DNA of 64,000 bases. Source: Streptomyces actuosus (lineage in GTDB: Bacteria > Actinomycetota > Actinomycetes > Streptomycetales > Streptomycetaceae). Every line of letters starts with the position of its first letter. Position 1 is the stretch's first letter. The translations under genes and the position numbers were made by a program. The notes under the pieces were generated by a model, which made no database searches, was not told the origin of the DNA, and worked only from the letters and a program-made list of their open reading frames with translations. Shown here one piece after another: positions 53,933 to 62,893 of this stretch. Location: positions 1-64,000 of the forward strand of contig NZ_JAFFZS010000025.1 of assembly GCF_016921115.1 (NCBI RefSeq), in the 5' to 3' direction.

Positions 53933-55222
53933 TCAGCCCGCCGTGTCGGGCGGGGGAGCCGTGGGGTCGTCCCCACCCGGCGGCACCGGCGGCAGCGCCA
54001 CCGTCGCCACGGCACCGCCGTCCTCCGCGTTGGCGAACGCCAGCCGCGCCCCCAGCACCTCGGCCTGGCCCGCGGCGATGGTCAGCCCCAGCCCGTGCCC
54101 CTTCGCACCGCCTTCGGTGCGGAACCGCTGCGGGCCGTGCGCCACCAGGTACTCCGGATACCCCTGCCCGTGGTCCCGCACCGTCACCACCGGCCCGTCC
54201 ACGGTCAGCACCACCGGTCCCCGCCCGTGCCGGTGCGCGTTCGCGACCAGGTTGCCGAGCACCCGCTCCAGGCGCCTCCGGTCGGTCTCCACCCGGGCGT
54301 CCCGCTCGATGCGCACCGCGGTCGGTGTCCCCGACGCCCGCACCACCCGCTCGGCCAGCGCCCCCAGTTCCTCGCCGTCCACGTCCAGCCGCTCCCGCCC
54401 GGTGTCCAGCCGGGAGATCTCCAGCAGGTCCTCGGTCAGCGTCCGCAGCGCCGCCACCCGGTCGCGCACCAGCTCCGTCGGCCGGCCCGGCGGCAGCAGC
54501 TCGGCCGCCGCGTGCAGCCCGGTCAGCGGAGTGCGCAGCTCGTGCGCCACGTCGGCGGTGAACCGCTGCTCGGCCAGCAGCTTGCTCTGCAGCGACGACG
54601 CCATGGAGTCCAGGGCGGCGGCGACCGCGGCCACCTCGTCCTGCGGCCGGGTCGGGTCCTTGGTCCGCGGATCGCCCACCCGCGCGTCCAGGTCGCCGCC
54701 GCTGATCCGCCGCGCCACCGTGGCGGTGGCGTGCAGCCGCCGCGTCACCCGGGTGACGGCGAACGCGCCGACCAGCAGCGTCGCCCCGATCGCGAGCGCC
54801 GACGACCACAGGATCGCCCGGTCCAGTGCTTCGATGGTGCGCGCCTGCTGCGCGTAGTCGACCCGGACCGCCAGCGTCCGCCCGCCGTCCACCGGGCCCG
54901 CCGCCCACATCGCGGGCCGCCCCCGTCGGGTGGCCACGACCGTGCCGCGCTCGCCCCCCGCGGCCAGCTCGTGCAGCGGCGCGGGCAGCCCGGCGGGATC
55001 GATCCCGGAGCCCGGAACGAGGTGGTCCCCGGCCTCGTACGCCTTCGTCGCGTCCGCCAGCCGCTTCAGCGCCAGTTCACGGGCCTGGCCGACGGTCTGG
55101 TCGGTCACCTGCACATGCACCAGGACGCCGAGGAGCGCGGCCAGTGCGCAGCACATCACGGTGATGAACAGGCCCGCCTTCACCGCCAGCGGCCCGGCCC
55201 ACCGCGGCAGCGGGGGCCTCAC
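53933..55222 (-). CDS. orphan sensor histidine kinase
   Basis: A 429-residue membrane kinase. TM1 (AGLFITVMCCALAALLGVLV), an extracellular domain of about 100 residues, TM2 (ILWSSALAIGATLLVGAFAV), HAMP, HisKA with VAHELRTPLTGL, and HATPase with LGNLVANAHRHG and GHGLGLTIA. GTG 55222 overlaps the lipoprotein stop (GTGA). The architecture resembles CseC. No response regulator lies next to it. Confidence 0.92.
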   Translation of the reverse strand: MRPPLPRWAGPLAVKAGLFITVMCCALAALLGVLVHVQVTDQTVGQARELALKRLADATKAYEAGDHLVPGSGIDPAGLPAPLHELAAGGERGTVVATRRGRPAMWAAGPVDGGRTLAVRVDYAQQARTIEALDRAILWSSALAIGATLLVGAFAVTRVTRRLHATATVARRISGGDLDARVGDPRTKDPTRPQDEVAAVAAALDSMASSLQSKLLAEQRFTADVAHELRTPLTGLHAAAELLPPGRPTELVRDRVAALRTLTEDLLEISRLDTGRERLDVDGEELGALAERVVRASGTPTAVRIERDARVETDRRRLERVLGNLVANAHRHGRGPVVLTVDGPVVTVRDHGQGYPEYLVAHGPQRFRTEGGAKGHGLGLTIAAGQAEVLGARLAFANAEDGGAVATVALPPVPPGGDDPTAPPPDTAG

Positions 55223-55953
55223 TGTGCCTCCGCCGAGGGCGAGGCGGCCGGGCGCCGCGGATGGACCGGGGCGCGGCTGCCGCCGGTGCGGAGCATCTCG
55301 TCGTGCGTGAGCAGCATGGTCTTCTGGTCGGGGTCCCACGTCCACTGCAGCCGGTAGTCGTAGCCCGCGACGTCGGACGGCGAGCGGATGATCAGGGACC
55401 GACCGGCCAGCTCGACCCCGCTGACCGCGTCCTCCCAGCTCATGACCTGCACCAGCCGGTGCTTCTCGACGGTGTACACGCGTACCGCGGTCAGCGGCCC
55501 GGGCAGTTGCCGGAACCCGAGCGTCAGCTCCTCGTGCCCGTCCCCGGTCAGGTCCCGGTAGTAGGGCGTCAGCACGGGGCACCGGGCGCGGTCGCCGCCC
55601 GCCCCGCAGTCGTCCATCCGCGCGGCCGTCTCCCGGTACTGCGCCTTCGACCCGGAGTAGTCCTTCGGGTTCGCCCGGATCTCGGCGCGTACCACGGCCA
55701 CCGGATCGACCTTGCGGATGTCGTCCCCGGGTACCGCGACGCCCTTGACGGCCTCGTGCTTGACCTCGTCGATGTCGAAGGCCGGCGAGGACGCCGGGGT
55801 CAGCGACGGCCACAGCCGGACCGGGCTGATGGCGGTCGGCGTGGGGCCGGCGCCGCGCAGGCCGCCGGTGTCGCCGCAGGCCGTGGCGGTCGCCAGCAGG
55901 CCGCAGGCGGCCACGGCGGCGAGGGCGGCGCGCGAGCGTCGGCTGCGGGGCAC
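55219..55953 (-). CDS. lipoprotein paired with the sensor kinase
   Basis: A 244-residue lipoprotein: a signal peptide ending in LLATATAC, then an extracellular domain with PYYRDLTGDGHEELTLGF, a VCBS/FG-GAP-like DxTGDG element. It is first in a two-gene operon with the kinase (4-bp overlap). In the Cse system a lipoprotein, CseA, modulates sensor signalling; a like role is inferred here. GTG 55953 has AGGAG at 4-5 nt. Confidence 0.87.
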   Translation of the reverse strand: MPRSRRSRAALAAVAACGLLATATACGDTGGLRGAGPTPTAISPVRLWPSLTPASSPAFDIDEVKHEAVKGVAVPGDDIRKVDPVAVVRAEIRANPKDYSGSKAQYRETAARMDDCGAGGDRARCPVLTPYYRDLTGDGHEELTLGFRQLPGPLTAVRVYTVEKHRLVQVMSWEDAVSGVELAGRSLIIRSPSDVAGYDYRLQWTWDPDQKTMLLTHDEMLRTGGSRAPVHPRRPAASPSAEAQ

Positions 55954-56032
55954 GGGTCTCCTGGGGTCTGGGGGGTGCGAGGGCCCCGTACACCATATTC
56001 TCGGGTACGTCCGATTTACCGACCGGACCGTC

Positions 56033-56539
56033 CTACTCGGCGAGCTCCTCCAGCAGCCGGGCGGTGGACAGCCCGGCCCGCAGGTACTCGGCGAACAGCT
56101 CGTTGTGCAGGGCCCACGGCGAGCGACGGGACCGTATCAGCCGGATCGCCTCCTCCGGCGCGTGCCCCCGCCGGACCAGGGCGTGCGCGACGACCAGCCC
56201 GGAGCGGTTGTAGCCGTGATAGCAGCGCACCAGCACCCGGCGCCCGGCGTCCAGCGCCTCGCACGCGGCCTCCGCGAGCCGTATCACGCCCGCCAGCTGC
56301 GTCCCGTCCAGCGGCCCGTCCGGGATCGCCCACACATGGTGCTCGACCCCCTGGTCCGGGCCGTGGCCGGGCAGCCGCAGCAGCGTCTGCACCAGATCGA
56401 ACTCGTCGTGCACGACAGCGAACTCCAGCTGCCCCGTCCGCCCCCGGAACTCGTGCCCGCCCATCCACAGGCCCGGCACGATCTCGTTCCACGGGCTCTG
56501 CGGAGCCGGCACCTCCGGCTGCCTCCTGCGGGTACGCAA
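56033..56539 (-). CDS. dual-specificity protein phosphatase
   Basis: A 168-residue phosphatase. The signature CYHGYNRSG (Cys-x5-Arg-Ser) sits in LVRCYHGYNRSGLVVAHAL; the usual His before Cys is Arg. The general acid may be the Asp in AIPDGPLDG. TTG 56539 is chosen because GGGGAGG lies 5 nt upstream and residues before it are Arg-rich and non-conserved. It would dephosphorylate Tyr/Ser/Thr. It is divergent from the NERD protein. Confidence 0.85.
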   Translation of the reverse strand: MRTRRRQPEVPAPQSPWNEIVPGLWMGGHEFRGRTGQLEFAVVHDEFDLVQTLLRLPGHGPDQGVEHHVWAIPDGPLDGTQLAGVIRLAEAACEALDAGRRVLVRCYHGYNRSGLVVAHALVRRGHAPEEAIRLIRSRRSPWALHNELFAEYLRAGLSTARLLEELAE

Positions 56540-56718
56540 CGGCGCCTCCCCAACCGCCCTCCGCCGATCTCTGCGGCGCGTCCGCCCGTGGCCGCGGGCA
56601 TTCCGCACCCGCCACCCTGGCTGCTCGCCCTTTCGGGATCCCTGGATCCCTCTCAAGGTAACCGCCTTCTTGCCCGTGCAGCACCCCGCCTGTTCCCATG
56701 GTCGTGGGGTGATGGTGC

Positions 56719-57522
56719 ATGAGCCGACTGCGCGTCATACCGACCCGGCGACACGGCCGCGACCGGCTGTACGTCTGCCGCACGGACGGCAGGAACATCG
56801 CCTGGTACGACCGTGAGGCCGCCCGGGTGAACCTGCTCAGCGAGGACCAGAGAGACGAGGTGATGACGGCGCTCGACCCCTTCATCACGGGCAGGGTCAC
56901 CGTGGGCCCGCCTCCGCTGCCCGGCCCGGCGGAGCTGGCGCTGCTGTCCCTCCATCCGGACGACGACCTGGCCCCCAACCGCCCCGGAGAGGCCCTCCTG
57001 ATCGCCCTCGAACGCGACCCCGGCTCGGCCCACCGGCTGCGCCCCGACCCGCGCCGCCGTGCCCTGGAGGCCGAGCAGACCGTCGGGAACGCCCTCGACG
57101 CGATGGACATCGCGGGCTGGCGCACCCTGCACTCCGTCCCCCTGCCTGGCGGCGACCGCATCCACCACCTGCTGATCGGGCCCGGCGGCCTGTTCGCCGT
57201 CCACACCCGCCACGCCCGCAGGCAGCGGGTCCGCGTCGACGACCCCCTGGTCGCGCTGGGCCGCCGCGACGCCGAGCCACTGCTGCGCCGCGTCCGGGCC
57301 GGCGCCGACCGCGCCTGCTACGCCCTGACCGCCGAGGTCCGCCCGGTCCTGGCACTCGTCGGCCCGGCGGACATCGACTTCGCCGCGCCGCCGCGCCAGG
57401 TCCGCGTCCTGTCCGACTCGGACCTGGCCGCCCTGGCCCGGCCCGCCGCCGTCCTGAAGCCGGCCGACGTGGAGGCGCTGCACGCGATGGCCCGGGACCG
57501 GCACACCTGGTCCCGCGTCTGA
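56719..57522 (+). CDS. NERD-domain (nuclease-related) protein
   Basis: A 267-residue protein. The NERD core (about 125-225) contains AEQTVGNALDAMDIAGWRTL, GDRIHHLLIGPGGLFAVHT and a weak catalytic-type motif; the usual D/ExK triad is only partly evident (HTRHARR instead of IEVK). It lacks helicase or protein kinase fusions seen in other NERD proteins. It lies beside the LigD-polymerase gene, convergent, which fits a nucleic-acid role without proving it. Confidence 0.8.
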   Translation: MSRLRVIPTRRHGRDRLYVCRTDGRNIAWYDREAARVNLLSEDQRDEVMTALDPFITGRVTVGPPPLPGPAELALLSLHPDDDLAPNRPGEALLIALERDPGSAHRLRPDPRRRALEAEQTVGNALDAMDIAGWRTLHSVPLPGGDRIHHLLIGPGGLFAVHTRHARRQRVRVDDPLVALGRRDAEPLLRRVRAGADRACYALTAEVRPVLALVGPADIDFAAPPRQVRVLSDSDLAALARPAAVLKPADVEALHAMARDRHTWSRV

Positions 57523-57564
57523 TCGGCACCACGGCGCGGTCGGGGCCGGGCCCGCCCGGCGGGG

Positions 57565-58446
57565 TCAGGGCAGCAGGCCGGACCGCTCCGGGTCGAGCAG
57601 CGGTGCCAGCAGGTCCCCGTGGTCCCGCAGGCGGGGGGCGAGGTCGGAGGCGGTGAACGCCAGCCGGTCGGGCGCCTCGCACTCCGCCACCTCCGCCCAG
57701 GTCACGGGCGCGGACACCCAGGGCCGTGCACGGGCTCGCAGGGTGTAGGGGGCGGCCGTGGTCTTGCGGGCGGCGTTCTGGGACCAGTCCACGAAGACCT
57801 TCCCCGGCCGCAGGCTGCGCGTCATCCGGTGCAGGGCGAGCCGCGGCATGGCCTTCTCCGCCTCCACGGCGAGCTGCCGGGCGTAGTCCGACACCTGCTC
57901 GGACGACGAGCCGCGCACCCCCGCCAGCAGGTGCAGCCCTTTCGACCCGGACGTCTTCGCGTACGCCTCGATGCCGTCAGCCGCCAGCCGCTCCCGCAGC
58001 CACAGCGCGACCTCGCAGCACTCGACGACGGTCGCGGGCGCGCCGGGATCCAGATCGAGGACGAGCCGGTCGGCGACCCCTTGGGCCTGAACCACCCACT
58101 GGTGCGTGTGGAACTCGGTGACCAGGTTCGCCGCCCACATCAGGCTCGGCAGATCCTGCACGCACACCATCCGCCCCACCCCGGCCACCCGCGCCACCTC
58201 GGCGGTGGTGACCCACTCGGGTGTACCGGGCGGCACGTTCTTGGTGAAGAACACCTGACCCTCCGGCCCGTCCGGATAGCGCAGGAAGGACACCGGCCGG
58301 TCCCGCAGATGGGGCAGCAGCACCTCGGCCGCCGTGGCGTAGTAGTGCAGCACTTCGCCCTTGGTGAAGCCGGTCGCCGGGTACAGCACCTTCTCCAGGT
58401 TGCTGAGCGCGATCCGGCGCCCCTCCACCTCCGTGATCGGCGTCAT
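57565..58446 (-). CDS. stand-alone LigD-type NHEJ polymerase
   Basis: A 293-residue archaeo-eukaryotic-primase-like polymerase that fills or adds nucleotides at double-strand breaks before joining. Visible: NLEKVLYPATGFTKGEVLHYY, catalytic Asp pair in RLVLDLDPG, TSGSKGLHLLAG and FVDWSQNAARKTTAAPY. No ligase or phosphoesterase domain is fused, so ligase must come from another gene. It is divergent from ku across 62 bp. Confidence 0.93.
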   Translation of the reverse strand: MTPITEVEGRRIALSNLEKVLYPATGFTKGEVLHYYATAAEVLLPHLRDRPVSFLRYPDGPEGQVFFTKNVPPGTPEWVTTAEVARVAGVGRMVCVQDLPSLMWAANLVTEFHTHQWVVQAQGVADRLVLDLDPGAPATVVECCEVALWLRERLAADGIEAYAKTSGSKGLHLLAGVRGSSSEQVSDYARQLAVEAEKAMPRLALHRMTRSLRPGKVFVDWSQNAARKTTAAPYTLRARARPWVSAPVTWAEVAECEAPDRLAFTASDLAPRLRDHGDLLAPLLDPERSGLLP

Positions 58447-58508
58447 ACGATGAGAATCCCATGTGAATCACCTGAAACCAGAACAAAAAGATCGAAAGGG
58501 TGCTGCTC
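58447..58508. promoter_or_regulatory. divergent LigD-Pol/ku promoter
   Basis: A 62-bp spacer, noticeably AT-rich for this genome (for example AACCAGAACAAAAAGATCGA at 58478-58497), serving both NHEJ genes. Compact size implies overlapping promoters and shared control. Confidence 0.6.
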
Positions 58509-59618
58509 GTGCGATCCATATGGAACGGAGCCATATCGTTCGGCCTGGTCAGCATCCCGATCAAGCTGGTGAACGCGACGGAGAGCCACTCCGTCTCCTT
58601 CCGCCAGATCCACACCGAGGACGGCGGGCGCATCCGCTACCGCAAGGTCTGCGAGCTGGAGGACCGCGAGGTCACCCAGGGGGAGATCGGCAAGGGATTC
58701 GAGGACGCCGACGGCACGATCATCCCGATCACCGACGAGGACCTGTCCCGCCTGCCGATCCCCACCGCGAAGACGATCGAGATCGTCGCCTTCGTCCCGG
58801 CCGACCGGATCGACCCGCTCCAGATGGACGCCGCGTACTACCTCGCCGCGAGCGGCGCCCCCGCGGCAAAGCCGTACACCCTGCTGCGTGAGGCGCTCAA
58901 GCGCAGCAACAAGGTGGCGATCGCCAAGTTCGCGCTGCGCGGCCGGGAGCGTCTGGGCATGCTGCGTGTGGTCGGAGACGCGATCGCCATGCACGGGCTG
59001 CTGTGGCCGGACGAGGTGCGCTCCCCGGAGGGCGTCGCCCCGGACACGGGCGTCACCGTCCGTGACAAGGAGCTGGACCTCGCGGACGCGCTGATGGACA
59101 CCCTCGGAGAGGTCGACCTGGAGGACCTGCACGACGAGTACCGCGAGGCGGTGGAGGAGGTCGTCGCGGCGAAGGTCTCGGGCGAGGCGCCTCCCGAGGC
59201 ACCCGAGCCGGCCAGGGGTGGCAAGGTGCTGGACCTGATGGCCGCGCTGGAGAGCAGTGTCCGCGCGGCGCGGGAGTCCCGTGGGGAGGACGCCGACGTC
59301 AGATCCCTGCCGCAGGACCGGGAGGCCGCGCCCGAGGGGAAGGCCGGAAGGAAGGAGACCGCGGCCACGTCGAAGAGGTCCGCGTCGAAGAGGTCCGCGT
59401 CGAAGCGGTCCACGGCGGAGTCGGCCGGGTCCGGCGGGACGGCGAAGAAGGCGGCGCCGAAGAAGAGGGTGGCCAAGAGCACGCCCTCGAAGGGTGGGGA
59501 GGCCCGGGGTGCGGCGAAGAAGACGGCGACGGCCGGGACGGCGGCAGGGAAGAAGACTGCGAAGAAGGCCGCGAAGAAGGCCGCGAAGAAGACGGCCTCC
59601 CGCAGACGCACGGCGTGA
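58509..59618 (+). CDS. ku: Ku homodimer for non-homologous end joining
   Basis: A 369-residue Ku. The core (residues 1-255: RSIWNGAISFGLVSIPIKL, RYRKVCELEDREVTQGEI, LLREALKRSNKVAIAKFALR) forms the ring on DNA ends. A long C-terminal Lys/Ala/Ser tail (KRSASKRSASKR, KKTAKKAAKKAAKK) binds DNA, as in other long-tailed actinobacterial Ku proteins. GTG 58509 has AAAGGG 9 nt upstream; GTG 58500 has no room for a site. It recruits the LigD-type polymerase encoded opposite. Confidence 0.95.
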   Translation: MRSIWNGAISFGLVSIPIKLVNATESHSVSFRQIHTEDGGRIRYRKVCELEDREVTQGEIGKGFEDADGTIIPITDEDLSRLPIPTAKTIEIVAFVPADRIDPLQMDAAYYLAASGAPAAKPYTLLREALKRSNKVAIAKFALRGRERLGMLRVVGDAIAMHGLLWPDEVRSPEGVAPDTGVTVRDKELDLADALMDTLGEVDLEDLHDEYREAVEEVVAAKVSGEAPPEAPEPARGGKVLDLMAALESSVRAARESRGEDADVRSLPQDREAAPEGKAGRKETAATSKRSASKRSASKRSTAESAGSGGTAKKAAPKKRVAKSTPSKGGEARGAAKKTATAGTAAGKKTAKKAAKKAAKKTASRRRTA

Positions 59619-59933
59619 GCGGGGCAGGTGGCGCGCCGTCCGGAGTGCTGCTCGGGGGCGGCGGTGGGTGTCTGGCGGGGCGCTGACCGGGACGCTGCCC
59701 GGGGTCCTCGGGCGTGGGCCCGGCGGGCGGCGGGGCGCCACGCGGCGTGGTCCGGGCCCGCGGCGGCCGGCCTCCGGCTGCGGCGCCGGTGGGCCGCTCG
59801 CCCGGCCCGCGGTGGCGCCGCCCGTACGTCGCCGTGCCCGGCGGCCCCGCTCCGGCAGGCACGTTCCCGGGCGGGCCCCGGCGGAGTGCGGCGGTCCGAA
59901 CCCCGCGGGCACGCCCACCGGGACTCGGGCCGG
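59619..59933. other. 315-bp GC-rich intergenic region
   Basis: Between the convergent 3' ends of ku and the ketosynthase. Low-complexity G/C sequence with no gene or clear hairpin picked out. Confidence 0.5.
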
Positions 59934-61750
59934 TCAGGTGGTCCGGCGCAGGGCCGGCACCGCGTTGTGGCCGCCGGATCCGAACGAGTTGCTGAGTATC
60001 AGGTCCCCGCCGGCCGGCAGCTCCAGCGGTGCCCCGGTCACCACGTCCACGCCGAGCCCCTCTGTGTCGTCGTCGACCCGGGCGCACCCGACGGTCGGCG
60101 GCACGATCCCGTGCCGCAGGGTGAGCACGGCGGCCACGGCCTCCGCCCCGCCGGCGGCACCCTGCAGATGGCCCAGGTGCCCCTTCAGGGCGGTCACCGG
60201 GACGGACCGGTCCCCGAACACGCTGTGCAGGGCCGTGGCCTCGGCCAGGTCGCCCTCCAGGGGCGCGGTGGCGTGCGCGTTGAGTGGACGACGTCGACGA
60301 GGTGGCCTCCGGCGTCCTGCACGGCCCGTCGCAGCGCCAGCGCCACGCCGCTCCCGGTCGGATCCGGTGCCGCCATGTGGTGGGCGTCGGCGGACAGCCC
60401 CCATCCGGCGGCCTCGCAGTAGATCCGCGCCCCGCGGGCGAGGGCGTGCTCCTCGGCCTCCAGGACGAGCGCCCCCGCGCCTTCCCCGTTGACGAACCCG
60501 TCGCGGTCCCCGGCGAACGGCCGGGACGGCGACGTCCCGTCGTCCAGGCCGTGCTGCGAGAGCCCCCGCAGGGCTGCGAACGACGCCATGACGGCGGGCG
60601 TGACGACGGCCTCGGCACCCCCGGCGACGGCGACGTCGACCCGGCCGTACCGAATACGGTCGACGGCTTCCCCGATGGCCTCGGTGCCGCAGGCGCAGGC
60701 GCTGGTCACGGTCCGCGCCTCACCGGTGGTGTGCAGGTCGAGGGAGACCTGGGAGGCGGCCTGGGACGGCACGGTCATGGGCGTGGTGAGGGGCGACACA
60801 CCTCGCGGCCCTTCGTCCCGCAGTCTGCGGTCCCCGCCGACGAGCACGGAGGCGTCCCCGAGGACGGCCCCGAGGCTCACGCCGACCTGCGCGGGGTCGA
60901 GGCCGCCGGACTCCGTTCCGCCCGCGCCGAACCCGGCGTCGCCCCAGGCCTCCCGGGCGGCCAGCACGGCGAACTGCGCGGCCCGGTTCATCCGCCGCGC
61001 GGCGGCGCGGTCCAGCAGTGACACCGGGTCCACGGGCACGGTCCCGGCCACCCGGACGGGCAGCTCCTCGAACCCGGGCCCGTCCAACTCCCTGATGCCG
61101 TGCCGCCCTTCGAGCAGGCCCTGCCACAACTCGCCGACGCCGACGCCCAGGGGCGTCACGGCGCCGAGCCCGGTGACGACGACGCGCCGGGGCCGCGGGA
61201 CCGCGGGCTGCGTCCCGTCGGGCCGCGGCAGATGCCGCACGACGTTCCCGTCCTCCTCGGCGCTCGCGGACCAGGCCCGCACCTCGTCGTCGGAGAAGAC
61301 GACGTCGCCGCAGCCGTCCAGCTCCCGGTGCCAGACGCCCCACCGGCGCGCGTAGGTCACTTCCTCGGCCGCGGGGTCGACGACGCGCAGGACGCGCACC
61401 CGGTCCCCGTCCCGGAGGTCGACGGCGGTCAACTCGTCGCTCCCCAGCAGCGGGACGCTCCTCGGATCGATCCGCCGGCTCCCGACGGTGACCCGCCGCT
61501 CCCTGCTCAGCATGCGCTCGCGGTCGCTTCCGCCGAGCACCGGCCGGAAGACCAGCCGGATCGACTCCGGCGACTCGGGAACGGTGTGCAGGACGACGTA
61601 CCAGCGGGAGGCGGCGGCATCCTCGGGCGAGAGCGCGAGCAGGTCGCCGGGAACGACTTCGGCGACGCTGACGGTGTGGGGCTCGATCGGCACTTCCGAG
61701 GCACGGAACGACGAGGAACGGGACGAAGGCGCACGGAACGAAGAAGGCAT
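59934..61750 (-). pseudogene. ketosynthase (KAS-II-like) with N-terminal extension, frameshifted
   Basis: The gene encodes about 185 residues of unknown N-terminal domain (VPGDLLALSPEDAAASRWYV, VRVLRVVDPAAEEVTYARR) followed by a beta-ketoacyl synthase. The active-site Cys (TSACACGTEAIG) is in the first frame. A one-base deletion at about 60283-60286 moves the rest into another frame, where both His (LNAHATAPLEG, LKGHLGHLQGAAGG) and the C-terminal NSFGSGGHNA remain intact. As sequenced it yields a truncated protein. No acyl carrier protein or acyltransferase is adjacent. A sequencing error is possible, since everything else is conserved. Confidence 0.8.
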
Positions 61751-61860
61751 ACCCGTACAGGCTCCCTGTAGGCCGAATCGGTTGCAGAGCGGACTGAAAT
61801 GAGTGAACCGGGCAAAGGGTGAGAACGCCACGACTGAAGGGCGAACCTGTCTGTTTTGCT

Positions 61861-61874
61861 ACCTTATGTAAGGT
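61861..61874. promoter_or_regulatory. palindrome ACCTTATGTAAGGT
   Basis: ACCTTA-TG-TAAGGT: six-base arms around a two-base centre, in the AT-rich part of the divergent spacer about 110 bp upstream of the ketosynthase start. Possible operator; binder unknown. Confidence 0.45.
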
Positions 61875-62073
61875 CTCTCTCGATGTGATACTGCGTCAGT
61901 CCGTCACTCTGCGAGATGACTTGCCGGTGCTCGCGTCCCGCTGTGCGACCGGTCACGCTCGCGCCGTCCGCACTCCCGGTGGTGAGTTGTCCACACCGTC
62001 CGGTATGTGGCGGCCCTCACGGTCGCCACGGGGGCCGGGCGGAAACCCGCTGGGCCCGTCGCCCCGCTTTCCC

Positions 62074-62079
62074 TACCCT
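62074..62079 (+). promoter_or_regulatory. -10 box TACCCT of a leaderless gene
   Basis: TACCCT ends 6 nt before GTG 62086; no ribosome site is present. Confidence 0.5.
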
Positions 62080-62085
62080 GACGCG

Positions 62086-62652
62086 GTGACGACTCAGATG
62101 ATCATCCTCAACGGTGGCTCCAGCTCCGGAAAGTCCGACATCGCGCGCTGCCTCCAGGCCGTCCTGCCGCAGCCCTGGCTGACCCTCGGTACGGACACGC
62201 TGGTCGACGCCATGCCCGCCTCCCTGCAGGCGTCGGACGGGGGCATCGAGTTCGCCCCGGACGGTGAGGTGTCCGTCGGACCGGAGTTCCGCGCGCTGGA
62301 GGCGGCCTGGATCGACGGCGTCGCCGCGATGGCCCGCGCCGGTGCCCGGATCGTCGTCGACGAGGTCTTCCTCGGCGGGCCCCTCTCCCAGCAGCGGTGG
62401 CAGAGGGCGCTGGGCTCCCTGCCGGTGCTGTGGGTGGGCGTCAGGTGCGACGCCGAGGTGGCCGCGGGGCGCGAGATCGCCCGAGGCGACCGCATCCGCG
62501 GGATGGCCGCCGCGCAGGCGGACCTGGTGCATCGGGGCGTGGTGTACGACATGGAGGTCGACACCACGCGCACGGAGTCGCTGGACTGCGCCCGCGCCAT
62601 CGCCGCACGGCTCGACGCACCGACGCCCGCCGCCGGGGCGCCGTCCGCGTGA
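62086..62652 (+). CDS. chloramphenicol-phosphotransferase-like P-loop kinase
   Basis: A 188-residue small-molecule kinase. Walker A GGSSSGKSD starts at residue 10, then LTLGTDTLVDAMP, IVVDEVFLGG (Walker-B-like) and VGVRCDAEVAAGRE. It matches the family of chloramphenicol 3-O-phosphotransferase, but most chromosomal members have no shown drug target, so resistance should not be assumed. GTG 62086 fits a leaderless transcript. Confidence 0.87.
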   Translation: MTTQMIILNGGSSSGKSDIARCLQAVLPQPWLTLGTDTLVDAMPASLQASDGGIEFAPDGEVSVGPEFRALEAAWIDGVAAMARAGARIVVDEVFLGGPLSQQRWQRALGSLPVLWVGVRCDAEVAAGREIARGDRIRGMAAAQADLVHRGVVYDMEVDTTRTESLDCARAIAARLDAPTPAAGAPSA

Positions 62653-62893
62653 GGCCGAACCCGGCGCGCACGAGGAGGTGCCCGCCGCCTGCGGCGGAGG
62701 GCGCGTCCTCGCCCGGACCGCGCGCGCCGAAGGCGGCACGCGCCCGGCCGACGGGCGCCGACCGGGCCCCGAGCGGGGCCGCGGGTGACGTGTGCCCGGG
62801 GCGGCGGGCGCGGGCCGGGGCGACCCGCGGCTGTCCGCGGGCGACCCGACCGGGTGTCGCCGGGCCGGGCCGTCACCGGACCGGGCGCCCGGC

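Larger units (their letters stand above)
61751..62085. other. 335-bp divergent spacer
   Basis: Upstream region of both the ketosynthase and the phosphotransferase-like gene. The part around 61850-61920 is unusually AT-rich for this genome and contains ACCTTATGTAAGGT (61861-61874), a perfect 14-bp palindrome. No gene is seen. Confidence 0.5.

Noticed and set aside
60278..60290. Programmed frameshift in the ketosynthase
   Set aside because: No X-XXY-YYZ slippery run or downstream structure at the junction; a one-base deletion or sequencing error is simpler.
59934..62652. Natural-product gene cluster around the ketosynthase
   Set aside because: No acyl carrier protein, acyltransferase, cyclase or tailoring genes adjoin it within the window.
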